Assembly: GCA_023548195.1 (NCBI GenBank)
Contig: JAJHZJ010000399.1
Location: 9,084,600 to 9,148,599 of the forward strand
Direction of reading: 5' to 3'
Source of the DNA: Bettongia penicillata ogilbyi
Taxonomy: Eukaryota; Chordata; Mammalia; Diprotodontia; Potoroidae
Length of the DNA stretch: 64,000 nt
Shown here: piece after piece, positions 32,524 through 42,549 of the stretch
Layout: each line of letters opens with the position of its first letter
Numbering within the stretch: the stretch's first letter is position 1
Position numbers and translations under genes: made by a program
Notes under the pieces: model-generated
Database searches by the model: none
Seen by the model: the letters and a program-made list of their open reading frames with translations, nothing else
What the model was told of the DNA's origin: nothing

Positions 32524-33608
32524 ATGCCCAGAAAAGGGAAGAAAAATAAGACTATAGAAAGCTACTTTGATGGGGTACAGATGTTCCCCCCCCCGCCTTT
32601 CAATTCTGATGATGAGGAACAATTCTTACCATCAGGGAAAGATGTGGAGGTTGGGGCCTCTGTATCCCAGACATCCCAGGTGGATGTCCGGTGGGCTCAG
32701 GCCATGAAAGAGCTCAAAAAGGATTTTGAAAATCAAGTTAGACAGGTGGAGGAAAAACTGGGAAGAGAAATGAGAGAGATGCAAGAAAAGCATGAAAAGC
32801 AGGTCAAAAAAATGCTGAAGAAAATAACACCTTGAAAAATAGGCTAGCTCAATTGGCAAAAGAGGTTCAAAAAGCTAATGAGGAGAAGAATGCTTTCAAA
32901 AGCAGAATTAGCCAAATGGAAAAAGAGGTTCAAAAGCTCACTGAAGAGAATAGTTCTCTCAAAATTAGAATGGAACAGATGGAGTCTAATGACTTTCTGA
33001 GAAACCAAGAAATCACAAAACAAAACCAAAAGAATGAAAAAATGGAAGACAAGGTGAAATATCTCATGGGAAAAACAACTGACCTGGAAAATAGATCCAG
33101 GAGAGACAATTTAAAAATTATGGGACTACCTGAAAGCCATGATCAAAAAAAGAGCCTAGACATCATCTTCCATGAAATTATCAAGGAAAACTGCCCTGAT
33201 ATTCTACAACCAGAGGGCAAAATAAGTATTGAAAGAATCCATCGATCACTGCCTGAAAGAGATCCAAAAAGAGAGACTCCTAGGAATATTGTGGCCAAAT
33301 TCCAGAATTCCCAGGTCAAGGAGAAAATCTTACAAGCAGCTAGAAAGAAACAATTCCAGTATTGTGAAAATAAAATCAGGATAACTCAAAATCTAGCGGC
33401 TTCTACATTAAGGGATCAAAGGGCGTGGAATAGGATATTCCAGAAGGCAAAGGAACTAGGACTCAAACCAAGAATCACCTACCCAGATAAACTGAGTATA
33501 ATACTTCAGGGTAAAATATGGTCTTTCAATGAAACAGAGGACTTTCAATCATTCTTGATGAAAAGACCAGAGCTGAAAAGAAAATTTGACTTTCAAACAC
33601 AAGAATGA
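32524..33608 (+). pseudogene. HAL1-like ORF1p gene, one frame break (coiled coil, RRM, C-terminal domain)
   Basis: Two overlapping open frames, 32524-32835 (103 aa) and 32832-33608 (258 aa), together cover a whole L1 ORF1 protein. The start MPRKGKKNKTIESYF parallels the ORF1 start of the full L1 in this window (MSKKQSRKEKTIESF). The first part and the start of the second are heptad-rich coiled coil (EKHEKQVKK, NRLAQLAKEVQKANEE). Then come the linker ENRSRRDNLKIMGLPES typical of the ORF1p RRM, TPRNIVAKF and VKEKILQAAR, and the C-terminal domain RITYPDKLSI to KRKFDFQTQ. L1 ORF1p is a trimeric nucleic-acid-binding chaperone that packages its RNA. The break near 32812-32835 is explained by a short deletion: the related nested copy (minus strand, about 58527-58570) has roughly 20-25 extra bases here. 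Confidence 0.85.
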
Positions 33609-33741
33609 GAAGAAGCATGAAAAAGTAAACAGCAAAGAGAAGTCATAAGGGACTTACCAGAAGTGAACTGTTTACATTCCTACATGGAAAGACAGTATTT
33701 GTAACTCTTAAAACTTTTCAGTATCTGGGTAGTTGGTGGGA

Positions 33742-33742
<1 letters not shown>

Positions 33743-33786
<44 letters not shown>
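33743..33786 (+). repeat. (CA)22 microsatellite inside the HAL1-like 3' region
   Basis: An uninterrupted CA run is followed by degenerate CATACACATATGCACA repeats. The same position in the other two copies carries an interrupted TGTGTGCATG array (about 43420-43464) or only a short remnant (about 57590-57600), so the tract is intrinsic to the element and length-variable. Confidence 0.9.
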
Positions 33787-33791
<5 letters not shown>

Positions 33792-34679
33792 ATATGCACA
33801 TATGCACGCACATACAGAGACAGAGAGCACAGAGTGAATTGAATAGGATGGAACCATATCTTAAAAGAAATTAAGGTAAATGGTGAGAGAGAAATGTAGT
33901 GGGAGGAAAGAGGGTGAAATGGAATGGGGTAAATTATCTCTCATTCAAGAGGCAAGCAGGAGACTTTTTAGTGGAGGGAAAAAGAGGAGAGGTGAGGAAA
34001 AAAAAAACCAAGAAGTTTACTCTCATCACATTCGACTAAAGGAAGGAATAAAATGCACACTCATTTTGGTATGAAAACCTATCTTACAATACAGGAAAGT
34101 GGGGGAGAAGAAAATAAACAAGGTGGGGGGGATGATGGAAGAGAGGGCAATGGGAGGAGGGAGCAATTTGAAGTCAACACTCAGGGAGGGACAGGATCAA
34201 AAAACAGAATAGAAACAATGGGGGGCAGGATAGGATGGAGGGAAATACAGTTAGTCTTACACAACATGACTTTTATCAAAGTCATTTGCAAAACTACACA
34301 GATATGGCTTATATTGAATTGCCTGCCTTACCAAAGGGAATGGGTAGGGAGGGAGGGATGGGGAGAATTTGGAACTCAAAGTTTGAGGAACAACTGTTTA
34401 GTATTGTTCTTGCTACTGGGAAATAAGAAATACAGTTAATGGGGAATAGAAAGTCATCAGGCCCTACAGGACAAAAGAGAAGATGGGGATAAGAGAAGGG
34501 AGGGATGATAGAAGATAGGGCAGATTGGTGATTGGGAAAATTAGAATGCTTGGTGTATTGGGGTGGGGGGAGGGGATAAATGGGGAGAAAATTTGGAACC
34601 CAAAATTTTGTGAAAATGAATGTAAAAAGTTAAATAAATAAATTTATATTAAAAAAAAAACCAAAAAACATTAATAGGC

Positions 34680-35380
34680 ATGCTCCAAATACTAGTTTCC
34701 AATTGGATGCATCATAGTAATTATGCCCCACCGCTAATCAGAGATCATTTGATTGGAAGACAAATGCTCTCATGCTTCTTGAATCCTGGATCTTGTAAGC
34801 AAGAAAGACAGATGTACCATGTTCCATCTGTTTGCTAGTGATGTAATTTAACCTGTCTGTTTCTCAGTTTCCTCTTCTGCAAAATGAAAAGGAGGAACAA
34901 ACTAGATAAATCTTTGCAAAGGAGGAATCAATTATTTTCAGAATTTTACTAAGAAAGCTTTTTTTAAAAATTAGTAAAAATTGATTAGTAAACTTTGCTT
35001 TATTACTTTGTTGATTGATTACATGACTTGTGATAGATACTTCAAGAGGACTGGTATGGCATTTGGAAGCCATTATGTGATCTAGAATCATAAATAGAAT
35101 TTCAAGTTAAGGGCTCTGTTGGGTCAGTCCTGGTTCAGACTGGTTCGATGGGTCAGGCTCAGGGTTGGAATGGTATTACGTACTTGTATACCATGTAACC
35201 GATTCCAAATGATAAATAGGTTATGTTATATTGAAGTAACTCATTTAAACCTACTAAAGCATATGAGACCTTTACAGACAAAATAAAAAATTTAATTGGT
35301 AGAAATAGGGAAGATCTGGACAAATGAAGGAATATGGCATATACTTGGCTAGTGTACCTCAATCTGTTGCAACCCTAATT
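34680..35380. other. Unassigned intronic sequence
   Basis: Contains one MIR-like remnant near 34850-34900 (AACCTGTCTGTTTCTCAGTT). Otherwise nothing recognised. Confidence 0.45.
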
Positions 35381-35389
35381 CTAACCTGT

Positions 35390-35530
35390 CCCCTCCCAAT
35401 AGAATGTAAATTTTTGAAAGCAGAGACTATTTCATTGTCCTCCCCTTCCCTAACCCCCCATCATATAGTCAAAGACTAACACAGTGTCTGGCACACAGTA
35501 GTCATTTAATAGATGCTTGTGGAATTAAAT
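35390..35530 (+). mobile_element. L2-type 3' terminus fragment
   Basis: TTGAAAGCAGAGACTATTTC and CAGTGTCTGGCACACAGTAG before TTAATAGATGCTTG match the L2 3' end. Confidence 0.6.
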
Positions 35531-35764
35531 TGAAGTGAATTGAGTTGAACTGAACAAAATTATCCCAACTGAGAAGTTCTGTGATTTTATGGTCTTGTTT
35601 AACCCCACCATATACCATTCCATCAGTACTGAGGAGCTCCTTTGGCGTTGCGTTGTCCTGTTACAGACCTTAAGTGAGCTCCTGTTAGTAAAATGAGTAA
35701 AAGTTGTTTTCCCTGATGGTGTTTTACAGCTCAGGAGCTCCTCTAGGAAAATCTTTAAGCATCC

Positions 35765-35965
35765 TCTAAGTCAGGAGTTCTTTACTTTGGAGCTGTGAAC
35801 TTGGTTTTTTCAGTATCTTGATAACTGTATTTCAAAATAATTCATTTCCTTTGTAAGCCTGTGCATCTTATTTTAGGCATTTAAAAACCATTATTCTGAG
35901 AAGTGGTTCAGAGACTTCTCCTGACTGTCAAAGGGGTTCATGATGCACAAAGAATTAAGAACCCC
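35765..35965 (+). mobile_element. hAT-like MITE copy
   Basis: Ends TCAGGAGTTCTTTACTTTGG and AAGAATTAAGAACCCC are imperfect inverted repeats. The middle TTCAAAATAATTCATTTCCT and GGCATTTAAAAACCATTATT recurs in the copies at 40488, 45490, 47225 and 52855. TIR type and size suggest a non-autonomous hAT relative; no transposase. Confidence 0.65.

Positions 35966-35968
<3 letters not shown>

Positions 35969-36058
<90 letters not shown>
35969..36058 (+). repeat. (TC)n followed by (TA)n microsatellite
   Basis: TC run 35969-35996, then TA run 35999-36058. It directly follows the hAT-like MITE. The IYIYIY open frame over it is an artefact. Confidence 0.93.
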
Positions 36059-36059
<1 letters not shown>

Positions 36060-36724
36060 GTTTTGGTATCTTTTAAAGACTACTTCAAAGCGTTTTCAAA
36101 ACTGGTCGTTCTAGAGCTGAAAGAACATTTTAATTTGCATTTAATTCGTACATTATAAGAAGTGAAACCCTGTGACATGGAACAAAATATTCTGGGAGTT
36201 TATGTGACAGTGGAATTTTGATAATTTAAAAAGATTGGTTGGAATGGTATTTATCAAGATGGGTTTGAATAATCGTTTTTGGTTATTGAGAGTGTATTTA
36301 AATATTCATTTCACATTAAATGTATGACTTCCAAAACTAAGCATGGGGAATGACTCAGAATCCCCCCCCACCTTTTCTTTCTTTCATAGAAAGACCTCAT
36401 TTTGCATAGGCTTTATTGCAGATATCAGTCATTCGAAGTATAATTGCCTCTAATTTGCATATATACAAGCTTGTCTTATCCCCAATCAGGGTGCATTGTG
36501 ATTTGAGGGAATAGAGAGTTAGGGTAGGATTGACGGATCCTGTATAGAAAGGCGACTTGGAGACTAACCAAGTTACACAGGCGAATAGGACAACACTGAA
36601 TGAAATAAATTCATCTCAACAACCCAGATTCTAATGATTACTGTATACCTATGAAGGTAAACAGCAGTAGTGCACGCACAGTACTTTTGCAGAAGTTTGC
36701 AAACTATCTCATATCTCCTTCCTA

Positions 36725-36830
36725 GAGAAATGAATAAATCAATCAGTTAATCACCAAGCATTTAGAGGCATTGATTATATGCCAAGCATGGTGTTAAGTG
36801 CTGGGGATACAAGAAAAGGCAAAAAAGAAC
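36725..36830 (-). mobile_element. L2-type 3' terminus fragment, antisense
   Basis: AATCAATCAGTTAATCACCA, AGCATGGTGTTAAGTGCTGG and GGATACAAGAAAAGGCAAAA match the start of the antisense L2 relics (16800, 20545). Confidence 0.55.
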
Positions 36831-37577
36831 AGAAAGCTAAATTCTCGCTCTTCTGTTTAAAAGAGCAGAACACGGTATTTGAAAGACAATTCCTATTTTC
36901 CTCATCTTTTTTATCCGACATATCCATTTTTGCAAGCTTCTGAAAATTAAAAAGCAGTTTGTCATCATAGCCAGGATTCAGTTTGCCTCTTCCAGTGTTG
37001 AGAACTCCAAGGTTTTCATAGCAAATCAGTTTGTTCACACCTATGGAAAAGTGAGTCAAAGCCTCTACTCCTCTTGAATTATGGCCATGCCCTTTAGGGG
37101 TTTCGTTTTCTGAAATCATCTTCCCTCCTTTCAAAATCACCACCCAAAAAAATTATATCCTGTAGGCTGGGGTTTCATTACATCTTTTGTGTAGTATAAT
37201 AATTGTGCCAGGGAAAATTCTGAGAATTCAGTGGTCATATTTGAAATCCTGGCTAAGCATCAAACTAATGATGAAGACCTGTCCTTGCTTGCCAGGTGTT
37301 ATCAATTGCATGCTAATATTTGTTTTATGATGCATCCGAGGTGGCTGCGCTGTTTTTGTTATTGTTCATGAACGGTGCAGAAATGTGTGCCTGTTTGCAC
37401 ATGAGCATGTAAGAGCAACCCTACCCCTAACCAGATTGATACATGTAGGTCTGTTCAAACTTTTCTTTTGGGGCCATTGGCTCAAACTTGTGATAGGCAG
37501 AATAAACAAGTCCCTGCCCAGGCAGGAATTACTATAATTCTGTCACACTTCTTTTCATTTATGTGCAATAACGCAGA

Positions 37578-37599
37578 GGCCCCTATTCCCATAGGGGCC
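37578..37599 (+). promoter_or_regulatory. Perfect 9-bp inverted repeat with 4-base loop in repeat-poor intron
   Basis: GGCCCCTAT, loop TCCC, ATAGGGGCC. It is surrounded by homeodomain-type TAATTA (TGTAATTAATCTG at 37630) and other AT-rich motifs. A regulatory function is only suggested by context; transcript hairpin is the alternative. Confidence 0.4.
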
Positions 37600-38239
37600 A
37601 TAACATAAAGGCTATGGCTAATGATCAAATGTAATTAATCTGCTGAAATGGCAGCTGGATCTTGTAGGGAGGGGTGAGGGCTCTATTTCTGCCTAATTAA
37701 GAATATTCCCCCTCTCAGGAGAGAGAGAGGATAAACTGAACAGATGTATCTGCTACCTTATTCTGAAGTTCTGTACAGCTGGAATTTTTGCTCAGTCAGG
37801 CCAGGTAGATGGGATCAACTATTTGCTGCTTAACCAGCTGGGAAGTTTTCCTGATCCTAGACCACTGGACAGTGTTTGGTCATGATGGGGAGGAAAGTGG
37901 AGGTACTATAGATTAAATTAAAAAGTGTGTTGCGCACATATATTTTTGGGGGGGTTAGGGAGGAGTGAAAAGATTACCAGAGCAAGTTGAATTCTGATTA
38001 ATGAAAAAATTGAGTACCTGGAAACAGTTCCTCCCTCAGAGATAGGCAGCCAGGTGGTTATGTAAGGCAGTGTGGTGAAACTCAGACAGAATGAGGGGGC
38101 CACCAAACCAAACATAAGGATCCCTTCAGGCTGCATATTGATTTAGAAAACCATATTTTAGTATTATGTATGTTTTATTGTATTTTTAAAAATTTTATTG
38201 TTTCCCAGTTACACTTTAAAATGATTTGGGGACACTTAG

Positions 38240-38455
38240 GAGTGTTGAAGTAGGGTATAGAATGCCAGACTTTGGAAGCAGGAAGAATTGCTAGCAAGAT
38301 GACCCTGGGTAAGTCACTTAGCCTTTCCCAGTCTCCTTATTTGGCGAACTAGGGATAATAATAGCACCTACCTCACAAGATTGTTGTGAGGATTAAATGA
38401 GGTAATGCTTCTAAGGTGCTTTATCAAAGTTAAAAGCATGCTATAAATGTGCTCC
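38240..38455 (+). mobile_element. CORE-SINE (MIR-tailed type)
   Basis: GATGACCCTGGGTAAGTCAC, AGGGATAATAATAGCACCTA, GATTGTTGTGAGGATTAAAT and AGCATGCTATAAATGTG. Confidence 0.82.
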
Positions 38456-38639
38456 TAAGTTTTGTCAGACTCATTCTACAGGCTGATGCATTTGCGTAAT
38501 GGTTTCTCTTTGTGACAAGAGAGGGTTCAGTTTGACACGGGGAGTGGGGAATGATTATGTAAAAACAAAAGTATGTCATGTAAGGATGGTGATTCCTGTA
38601 GACCTTGTACTAGTTCAGGTCAGGCATCTCTGAGAAGTT

Positions 38640-38820
38640 GTGATTCAGTAAGGATTACACAGTTTGTGGCGGAGGTGTAACTCAAACCCTGACTGTCTGC
38701 TACATAAATTTTAACTTTTGTGCCTTGGTTTCTTCTCATGTAAAAAATAAGAGAGTTGTACTCGATGGCCTTCTAAAGTCTAAATCCAGCCCTGAATCTA
38801 GGCTTCCATGATTGTACATA
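38640..38820 (+). mobile_element. MIR-type SINE
   Basis: GTTTCTTCTCATGTAAAAAA, TACTCGATGGCCTTCTAAAG and TAGGCTTCCATGATT. Confidence 0.65.
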
Positions 38821-39124
38821 AACAGATCCTTAAAAGGTTTACAAACCAAAAAATACCAACCCTAATCTTGTTGTTTTATAAGAGAAATCCATTTAAAAAA
38901 ATGGAGCCTGCCCACTTAATCCTAAAAGCTCTGTGGAGGGATGTATCCCTCTAAGTGGTCAGGTTTTCCTAAGTTCTTAATGAATAGGGATTTTTTTTTT
39001 TTTAAGCAGTGAAGAAAGAAAAGCACACCCATGCCTGCCCAGGTTGTGATAAAAGTGTAGCAACTCCAGTTTCTTTGAAAATATTTAACTATTTCACCAT
39101 TTAATTAGAATTTCCTTCTCTCTC

Positions 39125-39500
39125 CCTTTTCTACACTTGCCTTCTCTCCTACTGGGTGGCTTACTGTTTCTCAAACTAGATCCTCCATTTTTCAATGCTG
39201 CCTGTTTTCGGTAACTCCCCCAGCCTTGCAATGCACTCCCTCCTCATCTCCACCAGGTCCTGGTTTCCCTAGCTTCCTTTAGGCCTCAAAACCTCACCTT
39301 CTGCAAGAAGCCCCATCCCCTTTAATGTTTATCCTGTATACATCTTGTTAGTACGTAATTGTCTCCTCCTTTAGACTGTGAACTCCCCACAGCAGAAGCT
39401 GTCTGCCTGGCCATCTTTTGCCTTTCTTTGTATCCTTAGTGCTTGGCATAGTGCCTTGGCACATAGTAGGTGTTTAATAAATGCTTGTTACATGACTGCC
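39125..39500 (+). mobile_element. L2-clade LINE 3' end
   Basis: CTTCTGCAAGAAGCCCCATC, GACTGTGAACTCCCCACAG and TGGCACATAGTAGGTGTTTA before AATAAATGCTTG, the same order as 28380-28835. Confidence 0.7.
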
Positions 39501-40330
39501 TGGCTGATTCCTAGATCAACTTAAGGGAAAAATGTTACTTCTTAAATCATATGGCTGATCCTAATGAAAGTGTTCCTTTTTTTCCCCTTTTGTAGAATCA
39601 TCCAGGTTAGTGAAGTTGCTTCAGCTTTGCTTAATGGTCTAACCTGTATTAGACTTCCAAGTTAGCAAATGACTACCCCGTCAAACAAACTATCCATTCT
39701 TTTGTGCTGCTCAGAGGCAAATGAGGCTACCTGTCACTATTCTTTTCCCCACCCCTACTAAATAGACACTAACCCTCTGTCATATGATGTATAAGTTATA
39801 TACTGGTGATTCTTCTGGATCATCCTTTTCTTAATCTGAAACCTTTTTGTTGCTTTCTGGAATTAGTAAGGGGAGAAGAAAAAAAAAATAAAATTGGTCT
39901 TTTCATAAAAAAGTGGGTAGATTGAACAGTATGAAAAAATAAAGTTTCATTTGCCTTTACCTTGAGTATTCTTTCTCTTTAGAATTTCGTTACACTGTTC
40001 AGTTGAAAGAATCCCCAAAGCCAGCTTCAGTACACTCATTTATATTAACAGAAGGGGATCATAAGGAGGTCTGAAGAGAAGGCTGGTAATTCCTAATACT
40101 CTTAACTTTATACCTTATAAAATTTGATCAGCTTGACATATATTTATATTAGAGGAAGATTTTGGGGACTGAAGGCTTTATTCCTTGTTGGAAATTTTAT
40201 ATATCTTCAGAATTCTACCCTCAGATTAGTCATCCCTGTGATTTTTAGGCAACTTTGGGCTGAAGCCATTAAAAATAGTCAACTCTTTCTTCTCCCCAGG
40301 AACAATAGTTTCAAGTGTGGCTTGAGGTAT
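39500..40330. other. Unassigned intronic sequence
   Basis: No repeat or coding homology seen. The 83-codon plus frame at 40124-40375 runs into the MIR and is not a gene. Confidence 0.45.
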
Positions 40331-40485
40331 CGCAGAGCTAGGTCTGGAAGGGACCTAAGAGGGTATTTAATCTGACCAATTACTTATTCTATATGGAAGG
40401 AAACTGAAGCCCAGGAAGTTAAGGTCAGTCCCATAAGTAGATAAGAGGTAGGATTTGGTTTTCTGACTCTAGAGCTGGTCTTTAC
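40330..40485 (+). mobile_element. MIR-type SINE
   Basis: GCTAGGTCTGGAAGGGACCT, GAAACTGAAGCCCAGGAAGT and GGATTTGGTTTTCTGACTCT. Confidence 0.68.
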
Positions 40486-40487
40486 AC

Positions 40488-40668
40488 TAGAGTTTTTATA
40501 ACCTGGGGTCTGTAATTTTTTCCCTTTATTTTGATTATTTTACTATTTTGATTATTCTGTTTCAGTATAATTTCTTTCCTTTATAATTTATGTGTTTTAT
40601 ACATTTAAAAACATTCTGATATGAAGAGACCTACCAGATTGCCAGAGGGTTTCATGACAAGAATTCCT
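40488..40668 (+). mobile_element. hAT-like MITE copy
   Basis: TTATAACCTGGGGTCTGTAA, TTCAGTATAATTTCTTTCCT and CATTTAAAAACATTCTGAT match the copy at 35765. Ends decayed. Confidence 0.6.
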
Positions 40669-40679
40669 GTTTTATCCTC

Positions 40680-41200
40680 TCTGGTCTCTCTTGCTTCTTA
40701 CTGGCTTGTTGCTAACTTTCCTTTTGTGTAATTTTATTGATTTGTTTGTTTTAAGAGTTTCATTTATGATGTTCATTTCTATGTCATTTCAAGAGTCCAT
40801 TTTCACAACAACAACAAAAAAAAGATTTAACAAGATCAGCTGACACCAGGATGGCATCTGGCGTTGGAGACAATACTTAACACCCTTATTCCCCTTGGTC
40901 CTCAATGAAATTTCCCTTTGTTTTAAATCAGACTATTTTAAATTCATTACAAGGAGATTGTATGACCAAGATTCAGTTAGTGCTTATCGAGTACCCCCCT
41001 GGGTAAATGATGCAGGACCCGTACTTTGAGTTATTTTCACAACACAAAAAGATGCAAAGCCTGTTCGTTAAGTACTCGTGAAAATCTGACCAGGGAGTAG
41101 AGCTTCAGGATTTAGTGATGGGCACTACCTTTAATAGCTTATAAAACAGCAAGATTATGGCTCATGTTGCGTATATATAGTTGGAATGTTTTGGTTCCTA
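40680..41200. other. Unassigned intronic sequence
   Basis: Nothing recognised; mixed AT-rich sequence with CAACAACAAC near 40806. Confidence 0.45.
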
Positions 41201-41209
41201 AACTCTCTA

Positions 41210-41420
41210 TGATCTTAGGATTCTAGATTTGGAGCTGGAAGGGACCTCAGAGGCCATCAATGATAACTCTTTCATTTTTTACATATGAAGAAATCAGGGT
41301 ACACAAAAGTTAAGTAAGTTGTCCAAAGTCATACAGCCAGAAAGCATCAGAAGCAGAATTTGAAGTTCCATCTTCCCTTCTCTCAGTCTGGTGCCCTACC
41401 CACTTCACCATGATGTCTCT
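41210..41420 (+). mobile_element. MIR-type SINE
   Basis: TTCTAGATTTGGAGCTGGAA, GGACCTCAGAGGCCATCAAT and GGTGCCCTACCCACTTCACC. Confidence 0.75.
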
Positions 41421-41429
41421 TCAGTGTTA

Positions 41430-41658
41430 TATACCATTTTTTATAAAAAAAATTAATTTGTTTGTTTTTAGTTTTCTAAAATCACTTCCATATATCTTAT
41501 ATTCTTTCCCCTCTCTTTCCCTCCCTCCTTCCCCAAGATAGCATGCAATCTTATATAGGTTCTACACATACATTCTTATTAAATACATTTTCACCTTAGT
41601 CATGTTGTGTAGAAGAATTTAAAATGAATGGGAAGAACCATGAAAACAAAATGAAACA
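41430..41658 (-). mobile_element. L1 3' end fragment, antisense, with imperfect target duplication
   Basis: T-rich 3' end at 41440, then AAATCACTTCCATATATCTT and CATTTTCACCTTAGTCATGT as in the full L1 at 54240-54366. It is flanked by TCAGTGTTATATACC (41421) and TCAGTGTTCTACACC (41659), probably a decayed duplication. Confidence 0.75.
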
Positions 41659-41729
41659 TCAGTGTTCTACACCTTTAAAAAAGAATGTGAAGGTACAGAT
41701 GTTAGGTGAGTTAACTGTGACTAAAGCCC

Positions 41730-42130
41730 AAGTGATGGCCAATGTGCATATCACAGTTCCCCTTTGCCTACTGAACAAAGCCTGGAATCCTTAGCCTGAA
41801 ATTTCAAACTGATTCTAGCGTCTCACAGCTTTGGAACTTTCCTCCCGAGCTCTTCCTGAGCCAGCCAAATTGGCTGACTCTCTTACTGTTCCCCAAACAC
41901 ACCTTTTGCTCTTCTTGGCCACATTTTGGCTCATGCCATTCCTTCTATGGGAAACTCCCCCTTCTCAAGTCTTGCCTGTCCTTTGAAGCCCAGCTCAAAT
42001 ACACCATCTTCATCCCATAAATATTTACTGAGCTTCTAGGGAGAATTGTTACCTGTGGGAGGATTTAGCCCCCATTTAGAGAGCCTTTTTCTTGTGTAAT
42101 CACCTCATTCTTTCTAATTATTTCTCCCTG
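41730..42130 (+). mobile_element. L2-clade LINE 3' fragment
   Basis: TCTCACAGCTTTGGAACTTT, CAGCCAAATTGGCTGACT, TGGCTCATGCCATTCCTTCT and TGAAGCCCAGCTCAAATACA are degenerate L2 3' sequence. The remaining stretch 42140-42480 shows nothing I recognise. Confidence 0.6.
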
Positions 42131-42549
42131 GAAGGAGACTCTTGTATTACACATGAAGCATGGGTATTATTTTGTCTTCTTGGCCATCCAAGAACAAAAA
42201 CCACATGACCAAAATTGTACCTAGGAATATAAGAGATTGTTGGAAATACACACTGTCATGGCTATCCATGGCCAAATGCCTTTTTGCCCAGTGTCTCGGT
42301 TGATCCAGGAGAGGTCCAAATGGAGTTGAATTTCAGAGGCATGGTTTGTGCCAGTATTTCTAGAGGGCTACTAGCTGGGGAGCTCTGGGGCCCCTACTGT
42401 ACTGCAGAGGAGTCCAGTGTAAAACATTTTAACTATACATCCAGACTCTGACCCTCAGAAATGAATAGCTCATTTAAAATGCTGATCATGGCCTTCCATC
42501 AAAAACATTCAGGGGTTTCCACCTTGTCTACCAAATAAAATAAATTCTT

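Larger units (their letters stand above)
31882..34664 (+). mobile_element. HAL1-like retrotransposon (ORF1-only L1 derivative), nearly complete, sense to SH3RF1
   Basis: The element is bounded by a perfect 13-bp target-site duplication AAAACATTAATAG (31869-31881 and 34665-34677). Its 5' end is a G-rich run leading into GGAGCCAAGATGGCGGAGTA, like the start of mammalian L1. A GC- and CpG-rich 5' region (to about 32520) is followed by ORF1 (32524-33608), then about 1.05 kb of 3' non-coding sequence with a CA repeat, tandem AATAAA motifs (34633-34642) and an A-rich tail. No endonuclease or reverse transcriptase sequence exists between the ORF1 stop and the tail, so it must be mobilised in trans, as known for half-L1 (HAL1) elements. 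The perfect TSD and low decay suggest a young insertion. The family name is by analogy; I could not compare it with Repbase. Confidence 0.88.
36060..37920. other. Repeat-poor block, candidate conserved non-coding region
   Basis: Apart from the L2 tail at 36725-36830 no repeat is visible in 1.85 kb, unlike the rest of the intron. Motifs include an octamer-like TAATTTGCATAT (36451), TGTAATTAATCTG (37630), CCTAATTAAGAAT (37692), E-box CAGCTG and the perfect inverted repeat at 37578. A 122-codon minus frame lies at 36775-37143. No function can be assigned. Confidence 0.4.

Noticed and set aside
33743..33786. CRISPR-like or phage-like repeat arrays
   Set aside because: All tandem arrays in the window are simple microsatellites in a vertebrate intron.
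35940..36158. Open frame with IYIYIY repeats
   Set aside because: Product of the TA microsatellite.
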